From positions 15,379,274 to 15,443,273 of the forward strand of contig CM052361.1 in NCBI GenBank assembly GCA_028551475.1: a stretch of 64,000 nt of DNA, read 5' to 3'. Made by a program: the position numbers and the translations under genes. Every line of letters begins with the position of its first letter. The stretch's first letter is position 1. Source of the stretch: Casuarina equisetifolia (Eukaryota; Streptophyta; Magnoliopsida; Fagales; Casuarinaceae). Of this stretch, positions 22,601 to 34,894 are shown one piece after another. Under the pieces are notes generated by a model. That model had not been told where the DNA came from and made no database searches. It saw only the letters and a list, made by a program, of their open reading frames with translations.

Positions 22601-25600
22601 TAATTTTAGGAGGGCCAAGACTAATAGTTTTCTTACTCTTCACAGTCTTGTCCATAAAATGTACAAATTTATCTCCTGGACGATGCCAAAAGTTCTAAAT
22701 TTGTGCTGTATGTACAAACTCTCTTGAATCCCTTAGTTTCACTTCTAATTGCAAAGTATACCGTGTTGAACTGTCTGCTCTGAAATGAAAGGAGTATCAC
22801 ATTTTGCCTCTTTGGGCTGGTGGTAATTTTTATTCCCTGCCAGAGTGACATGCATCTTGGGAATGCTACTAAAACCAGAATCATAGATGACCCTTTCTTA
22901 AATTTGATACCTAGAGCACAAAGAGGGTGGCAATAATAATAATTTGCTACTCCTTTAACAATAATTGAATCTTATGATGATGATGATCAATGATAAAATG
23001 AAAAGAAATAAAGGACATGTATCCTATAGATACACTATGAGGCTTGTAAAAGGATGTGTTGTGCTGTGCTTTGCATTGCAATGCAATGCTTAGCAGCCAT
23101 GTTGATAAAACCCCTAGTGCCCCAGATATTTATTATATGCCTAATCTCTCAAGCAGCATGATAGGGAAGGAAAAAATCTTTCTTTTTTTAACTCGCACAC
23201 CTGGGGGAGGGGGAGTTGTCAAATTCCCAACCTTTTGGTCTGGCAGTTCAGGGGTCCCCTTGGGTTACCACTGAACCGAGGGAGGAAAAAAATCATTGGT
23301 CGGAAAAAATGGATAAAAGGTGCAGATTGTTTTGGCAATAAACCATCATCAGTATTCCTCTTGTAGAAAACATATTGTCTTCTGATTTCTTAATTGCCTT
23401 CAAAATTGCTTTCCGTGTGATAGCAGTTGTGAATCCTTTTCCCCTTTCTTTGTTGCTTGACAGTGCAAATAATTCCTTTTAAAAGAGTTAAGATTCGTGC
23501 TTTTACATTTCGATAAATCTTCCTTTGTTTTATTTTCTTCCTCTTTCTCCCTCCCAGCCTCCCAGCCCTTCTTAATTGAAGTTTCTTGGGATTTTATTCT
23601 GCATGTTATCACCTACAAACCCCATGTATTAATTGTCTAGGTCCTCTAGAAAGGGTGTGTGATTCATATCTACCTGAAAAAGACGGGAAAACACAAAGCA
23701 TTTGTAATCTGTGGAATTGAACTTGTGACATCTGGTTCCCAAGATGTTGCCTCAAATAATTGATCTACCATGCTGGTTGGTTCATGTTTCAGTGTTGAAA
23801 ATCTCTACTGTAGTTTATTTGTTAAGTTTACCATATCCAGTGGTTGGTAATCCTACAAATAGCCATATACTTTCCTAGTAAATGTATTTTATAAACCTTG
23901 TTTTGATCTAGGTCTTTTGGATCCATATTTTCCATCATAGAGACTTGTCTCAGTGTCTACTTAATAATTTCAGTTAGCGAATTACACATCTGTCTTCATC
24001 ATTTTCTATCTCATCTTGGTACATCTTTTGAAAGTGCAGGTGGTGGAGTGTGGGCAGTTTACCCCATTGTTTTTTCTACTAGCTATTTCTGCGGGATATT
24101 CCACTCCATCTTAACAGTTATCCTGTCTGTGACTACCATTTCTTCATTCATCCTTGCGGCATTTCAGTGTGCTGGAATGCCTCCAAGCATTCCATGGGGT
24201 GACTACCCAAATGTGCAAAAAGATGACCTTGACAACTATACCTTTTGTCACTATTGTTCGAAACCAAAATCACCCAGGACTCATCATTGTTCTACATGCG
24301 GAATGTGTATATTGGATATGGATCATCATTGCCCATTTGTAAGTGTTCATCACCCTTACTTACTGTTTGGAAGTCCATTGAGAAATATTAATTGGGTCTT
24401 GCTACCTAGTCGAGTCACGTGGCTAACACGGAAAATGGCCTTTGACCAAGGGACTTGTTTTTAGTTTCTCGAATTTTCCTTGTTGGGTGTTGAACACATT
24501 CATCAGAATTCCTTAAGTAAATCTCGAAAAGAAGTTCTCAGAGGCATAAGACCATAACCTATGTTTGTCCTTTCTTTTTTGGGGGCGGCCCCCAAGGGGG
24601 TTGTCAGGGAGGGGAAGGGGAAGGATGAGGTGAGGATTTTATTGAAAGGAAACTGTACAAGAGTGCGCAGCCATACCTTGGTAAAATAGGACGACATACC
24701 CTTCTAACTTCAAAAGAAACAAAAGCAGAATAGGTCTAATCCCTCATGATATTCGTTGTCTTTTATCTTGCTGAGATGGTTCAAGGTCATGAAGCCTTGA
24801 TTACAGACATGTTTCAACTTGTTACTGTAGGCCTTTGTATTTCTTTCTCTACAAAAGGTACATTACAAATCTGTATCAGGTCAGTTTTGAAAGGGTTAAG
24901 ACAAGAACGAGAATACAATTGTATGAAGACCTTGTCCACAAAAGATATATTTCGCCTCCCAAATGATACCAAATTCTTGCAACTCATTTCAGTATAAAAC
25001 TGTCCCAAATAGCCATAGAAATATTACATGCGGAGGTTGTTTTTCATGAGAAACTATTTTGTTCCTCAGTGTCGTAAACAAAGAAATTATGTGTTGGTTG
25101 CCTTTCAAACCTTTAGATCTGTCCACACCTAGTCATCAAGGTGGCATGTTGTGCCTTAACTCGTAGGTTGAGCAGTGAGCCACTCCTAGTTTCTACCATT
25201 CACAATGGCGCTAGCCTCATAAATGATTCTTTCTCATACTTGCTTTCCAGTGATCAAACAACAACTGAGACCTAGGGTCCAAACTGAGAGTCTTGGTTAT
25301 CTCTACTTACAATTCCTTCAGCATCGTCTAGTCTTTGAAGGTTTTGTTTCTGATGTGGAAGGATTATGCACAACTTGTTCATAGGGAGTTATTAGATTAA
25401 AAGCATAAATTCTGCAAATGTTTCAAATTTGTTAACTTATTCTACAGCTCTATATTTCTGATAATTAGAGTTTCACATAGCCAAATCAGATTCCAACCTG
25501 CTTTAGCCCTCTTTAATTAAGCTCGGTAGCTGACCTTAGAAAGGCCTTAAAGGTGCTTTAGTCTTTATTAATAACTTCACTAGGAAGAATAAACAAGGCT

Positions 25601-28600
25601 TACAACTAAGGATATCCTGAATATGAAAGTGCTGTAGTATTCTAGATCTTGACTTGGGTCACTAAGTGGTTCACCGAGATTCTACAATTGGAAGTCTTTA
25701 AACGGGTGGAGATCAGGGGAATCCCAAATTTTCTGATTGGGTGACTTCTGCTTTGACCTCAAGGGGATTAAAGGAGAGGCCCCAAAGATGGTTTGAACTG
25801 CTTAAGGGAACCAGCTAACTCATTGACCAGATCAAGTTCATCCATGCAGAACATCAATAAGTCATTTGCAAAACACAAGTAAGCTACATGCCTTTCTTTT
25901 ACCTCTTATAATATCCGAAGCCCCTCCTCTTCCACCATGCCTTTCAATAGACCTGAAAAGCAACTATCACCATGAGACACAAGAGTTCCCTTGATGAGAT
26001 CCCACCTGAAAATTTGGGGTGGGGGGGAGGGAAAAAGAAAAGACACTTAGTTCGTTCTTTACTCAAATAAAAAGAATTGTGTCAAGATGCACTCCTTGAT
26101 CAAATCAACGACATTTTCTGAAAACCAAATTACTTCAGAACTTCAAGCAAGAATTTCCAACACACTGTATCATAAGTCGGCTTTCAAGTCACGATAAGGT
26201 GCATGATGATTACAATGATAGATTGGTCTAAGACCTTCAATTTGGTTGAGTTGGGCATCTTTGGATGAAAGCTACAATTGTTGTATAAATCATCTCCTTT
26301 ATGGCTTTCATATCTTTTCTGAGAATACTCCCGAGTTTTTGGAGAACAAAGTTCATCATAGCCATCTAGACAAGGACCATTTTTATCCTTTAAGGAAAAT
26401 GGCCACCATTATATCATCTTCATTCAGTTCCCTACACATCCTTGCTACTGGATTTGAGCAGTACACTTCGTTAGAGTAACTAGACCAATCATCTTACCAT
26501 AAGACAACAACTGAGACGGTTGAAGTAACTCACTGTTTTTCCTTTAACGTCCTTCAGATTGTTGATCTTTATTCCTTAGTTCTAATGAGAACAAGCTTGC
26601 TCCGCTTATAATGGTTCTTTAGCAGTAGCAATGTCCTCATTGTGAAGACCCTCATTAATGAGATTTTGCTGAACGTGCCATCGTAGTTTCACCAATTTCT
26701 ACCTGGTTGTGGTTGCATGATTTTGAAGGTCAAATGCCCCTCCTTGTTCAACTTTCTCACTTCCACCTTCAATATTTTCAGTTTAGCCCAAAGCTAAAGT
26801 TGTTTTGAAACTGATTCCCTATAAGATTTCTCAACCAGAGTCAAGAAAGAGATGCTTGATTCCAACTAAAATAAGATTTAATAGTTTCTTCAGCCTAAGC
26901 AATGCAGCCAACTTGATTGCTGAGGGAGAGTGGTTTGACATAGATTGAGGTACAAAGTTGAACTCCGAAGCCTGAGAAGGAACTTTTGCAATTCACTCTA
27001 GTCAGTGCATGGTCTAACTTTCATGAGATTGGATTGCACCCCTATTGTTGCGCAAAGAAGTATGAAATCATCTAAATCTCTGTTCACCCAAACTTGCCCC
27101 TTATGCAGTTACTTAGATAATTATTTGAGGTTGGACAGTCCAAAGGCTTCAACCATCTACTTCACAGTGATCTCCACAGATGAGAGGTATGATATAACAC
27201 CAACCATTGTTCAGAAAGTGAAGTTTAGTGTGCAGATTTCATCCGTCTTTGGCTAATTGGAGCAGCATTAACATCCCTTAGGTTATAGCAAACCAACACC
27301 CTTCGGAGGGTGCAACAAGGGGCTTTTTCATTTGGATAAAGGTGTGATTGCTTGGCGCTGACTAAGATCCTGAAGTATGAGCCTGAGAGTACGGGGGGAA
27401 TTCTGGAGTTGACCAACAAAAAGCTTCCTCATTTCTTCTTTGGCCACTACTAGAATGGATGCCCATTTCTTTATAGCCAACGGTCTTCTATCCACTTGCC
27501 AAGGAACTCTCCTTAATATGGAACATATCTTCTTCTTCTGCTTATTGGGCTTGAACAACCCCAGATCTTGAGGCCAATCAACAAGCCACAACGACTGGTT
27601 TTTGTCCAAGAAACTGACCCCTCAAAGCATTCTTCCGGTTCTCACACCCCTTTAGCAGCACTACTCCTGTGGCTTCACCTTGACCTGACCTATCTCTCTA
27701 CTGGATTTAACATATTTCAATCATTAGAGGAATGTGAACATTTCCTATGGAGAGGACAACTGTTTTCTGTTCTGACAGTTTCCCTATTACCTTCATGTGG
27801 CTGCTACAGTTTGCCCTGGAAGCCTTGCTGTCCGAGTAGCTTCATGGGGTTGGTTGTGTGACTCCCCTTTCCGAAGCTCTCCAGCTGAGCCATATAAAAC
27901 ACCATGCTGGGCATCAGAAACTGATTTCCAAAGGAAAAGTATTTTTCTTTGTTGGAGTCGCTACTGGATGGTGCTCTCTCCATATCAGTTATTCTCCATG
28001 GCCATACTTGCCTATCTGGCCCGCTCTCAGTTCCCCTAGGCTCAGCTTATTTCAAAAACTGGACCTTATTTTTTTATCCACTTGTTTCCACTAGATCCAA
28101 AATAAATATTAAGAAACCCAAAGCCATGTATTTTTCTCCTGGGCAAGTTATTTTGAATGGAGTTTTTCCTAGTTCTTCTCAATAATTTGAAAAGTTCTCT
28201 TAATTTCCCTGCTCGGGATCCTTTAATTGGCATACAAAACCACTATTGGAGAAGCATGCATAGCTGCCCCTTGGTTTCCTTTTCCCAAATATAATCTTTC
28301 TTGAGAAGTATCCTTCTACATTTTCCTCCTTAGCACCCTCTTGGTAGGCATACAGGAGCAAATACGGTAGAAGCATGCCTTAAATGTCTCTTGATTTTCT
28401 TTCCTAAATTAATTGCAGGAGGCTTTATTTGCCTGTTGGAAGTTTTCCGTTCAGAGAATCGACAGAACTACTACCGGGAAAAACGATTTAGTTGGAAATT
28501 AGAAAACTTACTTGAGCTGGCCGATGCTAGGATTCCTTGTAGAAAGATAGCCTTCATCTCGCACAATCATCGTACTACCCAATTTATAATTCCTTTAGGA

Positions 28601-30651
28601 TTTTTTGTCATAGAAATCATGTCTTGATGCTTGATCCCTTTAGTGCGGGATGAACTGCATCCACACTCAGGTCGTTCTCTAAGTTGGCTTGAAGTTCAAC
28701 ATTCTCCTTCATAAATTAAATCCTTGGATAGGACAAGGCTCCGTATAGCATCATTGTTCATTTATTCCTGGAAATTACAGCAAACAATTTAAGCACCATT
28801 TGAATCCTAGAAATTATAGAGTTCACCAACCAAAATAGCTCAATCATATGAGTTTCAAATCAGGCCTGAATTAACAAGATTACTGAAGAAGCTCTCTTTT
28901 GGGTGAGCTGATAACCCAAACAACAACACAACAAATAATTTAGACTCATGGCAAGACACATGATAACTTTGGTGGGGAACAATCTCTGCTTTCTACTATT
29001 AAAACACCACTGAAAGATTCCAAGCTTTTCTTATCTTCTCATTCTTTTTAGTAGCTGTATCCAAGGCTCAGTTGAACTTACTCATAACTTTTATTTTTTG
29101 CTTTTTCTTTGTTGTATCTTTCAAAGCTGACTTTAAACTTAGGAAAATACTTTATAAATACAATGTAAAAAACATATTTCACTTAGTTTATTTATGCCAA
29201 CTATAACTAGTTATTTAAGTCTCCTACTAGTGGTTTTAACTATAACTTTAGTTCTGTTTATCAGCATAAAGACGGTACAACTTATTTGAAACTTGTTGAA
29301 TCATTTGTTCATTAAAAAGAAAAAAAAAAAAAGAAAAAAGGAGATATCATATATTCTGTAATTTCTTACAATGTATTTGCAATTCTTGGACATTGTAATT
29401 CGTGTTCAGTATTACCTTTCTCCTCTTTCCCTTTTTAGATAAGTTGGAATTATTGAAGTTTTGCATTTGGACATGTCTAAAGTCGAGTTGCTATCATTTT
29501 GGATGGATTATTTGTGGCTGCATATATATGACACCAATGTCATGATCAATTGGACCTTTGATTAATTACTGTTCTAGGGTATCGGCAGTTTTGCTTTATA
29601 AATGAAATATTAAATCATATTTCACGTAGTTTCTTTCTGCCAACAATAACTAGTTATTTGGGTGTTTAGTATCTAGTGGTTTTAACTATAACTTCAGTTC
29701 TATTCATCAATTGTCTATCATTCAATTTTCATTTAAAAAAAAAAGGCAAAGAAAAAAAAGAAAAGGCGTTTTGTACATTCTTTAGTTTCTTACCCTATTT
29801 ATGACACAGACGTGGGGATCAATTGAACCTTTGATTAATTACATTACTAGGATATTAGCAGTTTTTCTTTGAGCAATATCAAGTTCTCTCAGTTGAGCTT
29901 TATGTGGGTAGTTCAAAAGCAAACTCACCATCTAATTTTGATTGGTTTTATTGTTTGGGGGCGGTGGGAAGGAAATGAGGAGCCATATGTAGGATAATTC
30001 TCTGCTTAAATGCCTATTTGCTAAAATTGGTCCATAACTCCGTTATATGGTCGGAATGTTTTACTATCTTGGACCCAGCTCTGGAAGATCTTGTCCTGCG
30101 TATCAAATTTGGAACGTTTGTGAAAGTGTAGCCATGACTTGCTAACAATTGTTAGTGTCTTGCAGATTGGGAACTGTGTTGGTGCAGGAAATCACAGACA
30201 ATTCATTTTCTTCCTCATTTCAGCTGTTATAAGTTCAATCTATGTATCAATCATGTCAGGCTATGCGGGGCTGCGTATATGGCCAGCAGTAACATATAAA
30301 ATTAGCCGTCTAAATGGGTTTAGAACGGATTTAATTTTCAGACTTATGACGGAAGTTATTGTTGAATTGCTAAGATCTGCATTGCTACTATCAGCAAGAG
30401 GGATTGTTCTAGTATATCTGTTTCTTGCAAGCGTTTCGGTGGAGATGGGGTTGATCGTGCTTCTGTGGCAGCAACTGTATTATATTTATGAGGGAAAAAC
30501 TTACTTGAGTCATTTAGGTTCACCGGGAAATGAGGAAGTTGGGAGCAAAGATTGTCAAAATCTTGTCCGTTTTTTTGGCTGCCCATATTCTATGTCAAGA
30601 TATTTGCCAAGCTTTTGGAGATCCCGGAAGAGACACAAGATGAAAAGGTAG
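19698..30651 (+). CDS. PAT11: DHHC-type protein S-acyltransferase (PAT11-like)
   Basis: This integral membrane enzyme transfers palmitate to cysteines of target proteins. The proposed exons are 19698-19715, 21219-21441, 24040-24338 and 30166-30651; all junctions are GT/AG and phases agree, giving 341 residues. The N-terminus has a zinc-ribbon-like pair, C21-x2-C24 and C39-x2-C42. Hydrophobic segments cover about 67-125. The cysteine-rich domain ([20 protein letters not shown]) ends in the catalytic DHHC at 175-178, and exon 4 holds two more membrane segments and the GKTYLSHL box. Length and sequence fit Arabidopsis PAT11 as I remember it. The 18-nt first coding exon is the least certain part. 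Intron 3 is 5.8 kb and holds a LINE relic. A polyadenylation-like AATAAA lies at 30897. Confidence 0.88.
25400..27650 (-). mobile_element. LINE (non-LTR retrotransposon) relic in intron 3 of the DHHC gene
   Basis: Minus-strand translation across frames shows LINE reverse transcriptase boxes. LRPISL lies at about 26200, then [16 protein letters not shown] and the catalytic-region variant [13 protein letters not shown] at about 25860-25960 (family form CFADD). [15 protein letters not shown] at about 25690 and LSYSG follow. Upstream, a 93-codon frame at 27609-27328 may belong to the same element. Stops and frameshifts are common. The relic is antisense to the host gene. Neither end could be fixed. 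Confidence 0.65.
29150..29880. repeat. Diverged tandem duplication in intron 3
   Basis: The segment 29150-29590 recurs at 29600-29880. Shared landmarks are catatttcac followed by tagttt, taactagttattt, gtggttttaactataact, an A/G-rich run, and gacctttgattaattac against aacctttgattaattac. The second copy is shorter. No coding content. Confidence 0.65.
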
Positions 30652-31689
30652 AAAATGTATGACATTGATTGTCTGCTTCATGGAGTGACCGTATTTTTAT
30701 TATCGGGCTTGTATGGTTGGCATGAGTGTTCGATCGTCCGTGTTCTATGAGGAGATTGCTGCCTTATCTTTTCATATTGCGGAGTTTCTGATGGCTGCAA
30801 CCTATGTGAGCGATAGAAAAATGAATCATAGTTTTAAAAGCGGGATCTTTTTTTATTTACTCTTTGGGTAAATACCAAGTATAGTGTTGGGTAGGAAATA
30901 AATGTATAGCATACGATGTAGCTTTGAAAGATATTGGTGAGATATAAACCTTCTAGAGGGCTAGATGACCAATTGAAGTGTTCTTCTGTTGCTGTCATAG
31001 CACCTGGACTATACCTATGGTAGAATTTCTATTTTTTGATGGAGAAAATGGTTAGTCTACTGCTTCTATTCACAATTTGGCAGCACGACTGTCGGTAATT
31101 TTTTTTTCTTTATTTTTTTTAGTGTAATAACTCACGCTCTCAATGCATGTACCCACTATCAAACCTCAATCTAATGGCTAATGGCTCTTACTAACTTACT
31201 ATTAAGGTAGGAGGCGTTGCAACCAGTCAATTGTTTCGAGTAGTTCTAATGGCTAGAAGTATTGATTACTCAATGGTTTTCAATTGGTTGACTGCTTCAT
31301 ACATAAGTTAAAAATTAGAAGTTAGGTTTGCTGGTTTTGTGGCAACTTTAGCCAGATTAAGTTCCACACTAATACCCAAGCCCACAAGTGTCCACGTTTA
31401 TGCGTGCAATGATAATGGCCATGCTTATGCATGCTGTTGGCACCAACTCAAACTCAGTACCCCTGCATACATTACCTTGATACCATCAATTGGCCTTTGT
31501 AAAAGCTAGCTGTGAAAATGTGTTTCTTTGTGGTTATTTTTTGACGAAGTCTTTATGGTGGGATTGGGTTTCAAGAAAGAATTGTTTTATGCACAAGTAT
31601 TGTTTGGCAATTGCTTTTGTTGTTAGTGGATTTGGTCTCTTTCAGAGGTAAAATAATCGATTGACTTTTTATTGTTTGAAGATGGTAGA
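30652..31689. other. 3' UTR of the DHHC gene, then intergenic
   Basis: The first 250 bases are probably 3' UTR, with AATAAA at 30897-30902. The rest to 31689 is AT-rich with no recognisable gene. Confidence 0.45.
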
Positions 31690-32520
31690 TATATCGTATT
31701 GTAGTTTTTGTAGATGACATTGTGACTATTAGATATGATTTCGATAGAATTATTGGAATAAAAACTTTTTACTGAAGAATTTCATGCTAAATATTTAAGA
31801 AAACATAGACATTTCTTAAATTGAAGAAGCTAGATTTTATAAAAGAATTAATGATCTTTTAACAAGCACATCTCAAGGCCAATCAATTTGAGAGTTGATC
31901 ATTAGACCATTCTATGATATCTATGTGAGATCAAAAAACATGCGAATGCTTTATTGATCACCAATTAGTTTTGAATACTCTATTATATTAGCAAATTGTC
32001 AAAAGAAGCAAGACTTCTAAGTGCTTGTCCATTGATAATTTTTCTAGAGTTATTTAATGATCCTTGCCAATATGGGTATTGGTTGGTAAATGGAAGTAGT
32101 ACTCTGCTATGCTCTTAAGAAGATAGTATATTTGTGGAAGTACCTAGAATTTTAGAATATGATGTTGCTTTGCACATCTCGAAATAAAAGAATTTGGCAT
32201 CTTGAAATAAACTGCCTTACTGATATAAATTAATTTGAATCAACTTTAAATCTATATTTTTTAGAAATAAGACTGTTGCTTTGAAAGCAAGAAACAATGA
32301 GTGATCGTACGGAGGTATAGCAAAGGTTTATATGACCTATAATGAGTATCAAATCAGTGTTAGGATAACATTTTCTTCAAGAGACTTTATTTTCAACTTT
32401 TGCACCTACGCTTATATCCGTTGATAATCATGCTTCCGTGCACATTGCTTCTAATCCAAGGTTTCACCACAGAGCTACGCATTTGAAGTTGAATATGATT
32501 CGTTTGCCAAAAAAAGGTTA
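31690..32520 (+). pseudogene. Ty1/copia reverse transcriptase and RNase H relic
   Basis: It begins with a decayed YVDD box (VVFVDDIVTI, about 31697). Near 32410-32510 the translation SVDNHASVHIASNPRFHHRA matches the copia RNase H box with form [21 protein letters not shown]. Stops fill the region between. No LTRs were found. It lies between the convergent DHHC and DUF177 genes. Confidence 0.6.
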
Positions 32521-32709
32521 TATTTTTTCATCTCCCTAGAACTGATTGAAAAGAGGAAGTGAATTTTTCTTGTATTGAAGTATATAAAGTTCAATCCTTC
32601 CAATTCATATTTTAACTGCACCTAAGAGTCTGTCTGTGCCTTGTTCCCTAATATGTACTTACACCAAACACTTTGTGAAACATGATGAAAATGTCTAAAC
32701 ATGAAATGT

Positions 32710-34464
32710 CTACATATGCAAGTCGCGATATGCATTCTTCAACTCCAGGAGTCTAGACCACCTCTTATCCGTAGAACCCACATTTCGTTTACCCTCGTCT
32801 GCAAAGAGAGTTAAGTCAATCAAGTGAAAGCATGAATAATTACTACCTACAAAGGTTTGCAAATGGGGGCCAAAAAAGACTTACGTTTCCATGTAGGTTC
32901 TGATGTCACGCATGACTCCGAGCAAGCATCCTGCAACATATTATATTGGAGGAACTGAGTCTTCAAAGCCTTGCGTGTGCAAATCATCACATAGCATGAC
33001 TTTGGTTTCTAAGTCATACCTCTGCTGACGTAGTGAGACGGATGGCGTCTTGTACTAGGGAATCGAAGTCAGCTTCCTCTCCGGGTTTAACAAATATCAC
33101 CTGCTGAGGAAACCATGTTAAAACTCATGATTTAGGTTCAACTTACAGATAGATAAAGAGAGAGAGTAAAAGAGACTTAATGATGGATCGTCTCCCCCAA
33201 TTTCTGGTAGTTGATTTGAACTTTTCTCTCTGCTCTGCGGCAAAACCCATACGTTGAAGTTGGTATCAATCTGTCACACCAGGGGAAAACAGCAAGTTAA
33301 ACATGCAAATTCTGCCTAATACTCCTTTGGTTATTAACCACCCCTTGGAAGCAGCGTATACATAATGTGGCGGAACCTGTGTTTCTTGGAGAACCAATAA
33401 TTTACCTCTCTGCAGTATGGTGATAAGCAGATGCAACATTTTCTGGTGAAAGATGTGACGATCCTTCCATCCACAGAGAGACCACAGCTGGCGTGCTGGT
33501 TAATATCAAAAAGGACATCATTAGAAAGATTCATCGGAGGTTGATAACACAGGACCCCGGGTTCTCACCCACAAAACTGAGAAAATTGAAAAAGATACTA
33601 ACCATCGAGACGAGAATTCAGGGCTAAGAAAAAATATTAATATACACGACGGATTGAAGAGGAAATGGCCCCCAAGGATATGGCGCATCATTATCAAGCT
33701 CGAAAGCAAAGAAAAGAAGCACCAAAATTAAACAAAGTGCGAATCACCTTGTGGACGCAGAGTCTGACAAGAACCCCAGCGTCTTTATTATCTTCATCTT
33801 CTACCAAGTCTTGCAACCGCAAGTCTCCAAGAGAAAGATGGTAGTCGCGGGTCCAGTTCCCTTGCCATCTTCCATCTGATGTTGATATCGTGATCAGACG
33901 GCGTAGAGGCCTGCCACTCTTTCTCCTAATTCGTTGCGAATTGAAAATAAATAAAATTAAAATTAAAAACAGCTCGTGTGATCCGATGAGTGGAACCAAC
34001 CAACGGCGGCCAGTAGTAGTAGTAAGATTACAGAGTCAGGGGTTAGGAAAAACAAAAGAAGAGAGATTACTTGAAAGAGTTAATAGAGACAAGGAAACAA
34101 TGGTACAAGATTATTTTTTCGCAGTTTCAAGATATTTATTATCTAATCATGTTGTCTAAATAGAGCAGGAGATAAGGATTTAATTGAGCAGGAGAGTGGA
34201 AAACCAAATCTCGACATTGAAGACATGGTCGAACACACAAGCACAGAGAACGACAAAAGAGCTACTGGGAAGAAGCAAAATCTTAATGGAGTGCAGGGAG
34301 TTGAAAAGGCCTAGTTCAGAATACCGTGATAAGTCATTTCTTCTCGAAGAAGCTCTGATTTTTGAAGGCTGAGACAGCAGCTTGACAGATTTAGCCCTAA
34401 CTGGGAAAGAACTGGGAATTTGGGTAGTGTTTCTTGCCGAAACCACATGGCAAGCGTCTGCCAT
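32710..34464 (-). CDS. DUF177 / YceD-like protein, probably plastid (YCED homolog 2 type)
   Basis: Plant YCED homologs are needed for accumulation of 23S-type rRNA in plastids. The proposed minus-strand exons are 34464-34325, 33925-33748, 33495-33406, 33270-33181, 33100-33020, 32930-32885 and 32798-32710, giving 237 residues with consistent phases. The serine- and arginine-rich N-terminus fits a transit peptide. Next come GRPLRRLITISTSDG, SLGDLRLQDLVED, FTRKCCICLSPYCRE with its paired cysteines, and the family core PEIGGDDPS followed by VIFVKPGEEADFDSLVQD. The end, DKRWSRLLELK, is also conserved. All introns are GT/AG except intron 4, whose first bases are TTAAGT instead of GTAAGT (33180-33175). 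As written, that intron should not splice normally, so this allele may be damaged. Confidence 0.8.
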
Positions 34465-34779
34465 CTCTCTCCCACCCTCTGTGTGGTTTATGTGTGCGAA
34501 AATGCGGTTGTGTAGCATTCCTTATCTTCATATCTAAAAGCAACAAAAATAAAAGGTCAACTAAAAAAGAAGTTCAAAATAAAAACATAAATTGCAAAAG
34601 AGAAGTTAACAAAAAGACGAGACATAGGGGGTGAGCTAATGTGGCAAATCTCGAAAGGGAATTGTATGCTACAAGGAGAAGATATTGAAAGGTACGAGAA
34701 AGATAAAATCAAGTTTTACGAATAAAAACTTGTTGGATAAGAAGCAGGTGATACTTTTTAATGACTCCATGGAAGCGAG

Positions 34780-34830
34780 AAAAGAGAAATAAAAGAGAAA
34801 TAAAAGAGAAATAAAAGAGAAATAAAAGAG
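34780..34830. repeat. Minisatellite, 11-bp unit
   Basis: Four full copies and a part of a fifth of the unit AAAAGAGAAAT, counted directly from 34780. Confidence 0.9.
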
Positions 34831-34894
34831 ATTAGGTGGAGCTAATTATTAAGAAGTAATATTCTCAACTTATAATGTTTATGATAACAAAAAT

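Noticed and set aside
28391..28627. 78-codon frame considered as an extra DHHC-gene exon
   Set aside because: Exons 3 and 4 already join in phase inside the conserved CPF-IGNC segment, leaving no room for it, and it matches no part of the family.
30356..30586. Minus-strand frame opposite DHHC exon 4
   Set aside because: Antisense shadow of a conserved coding exon.
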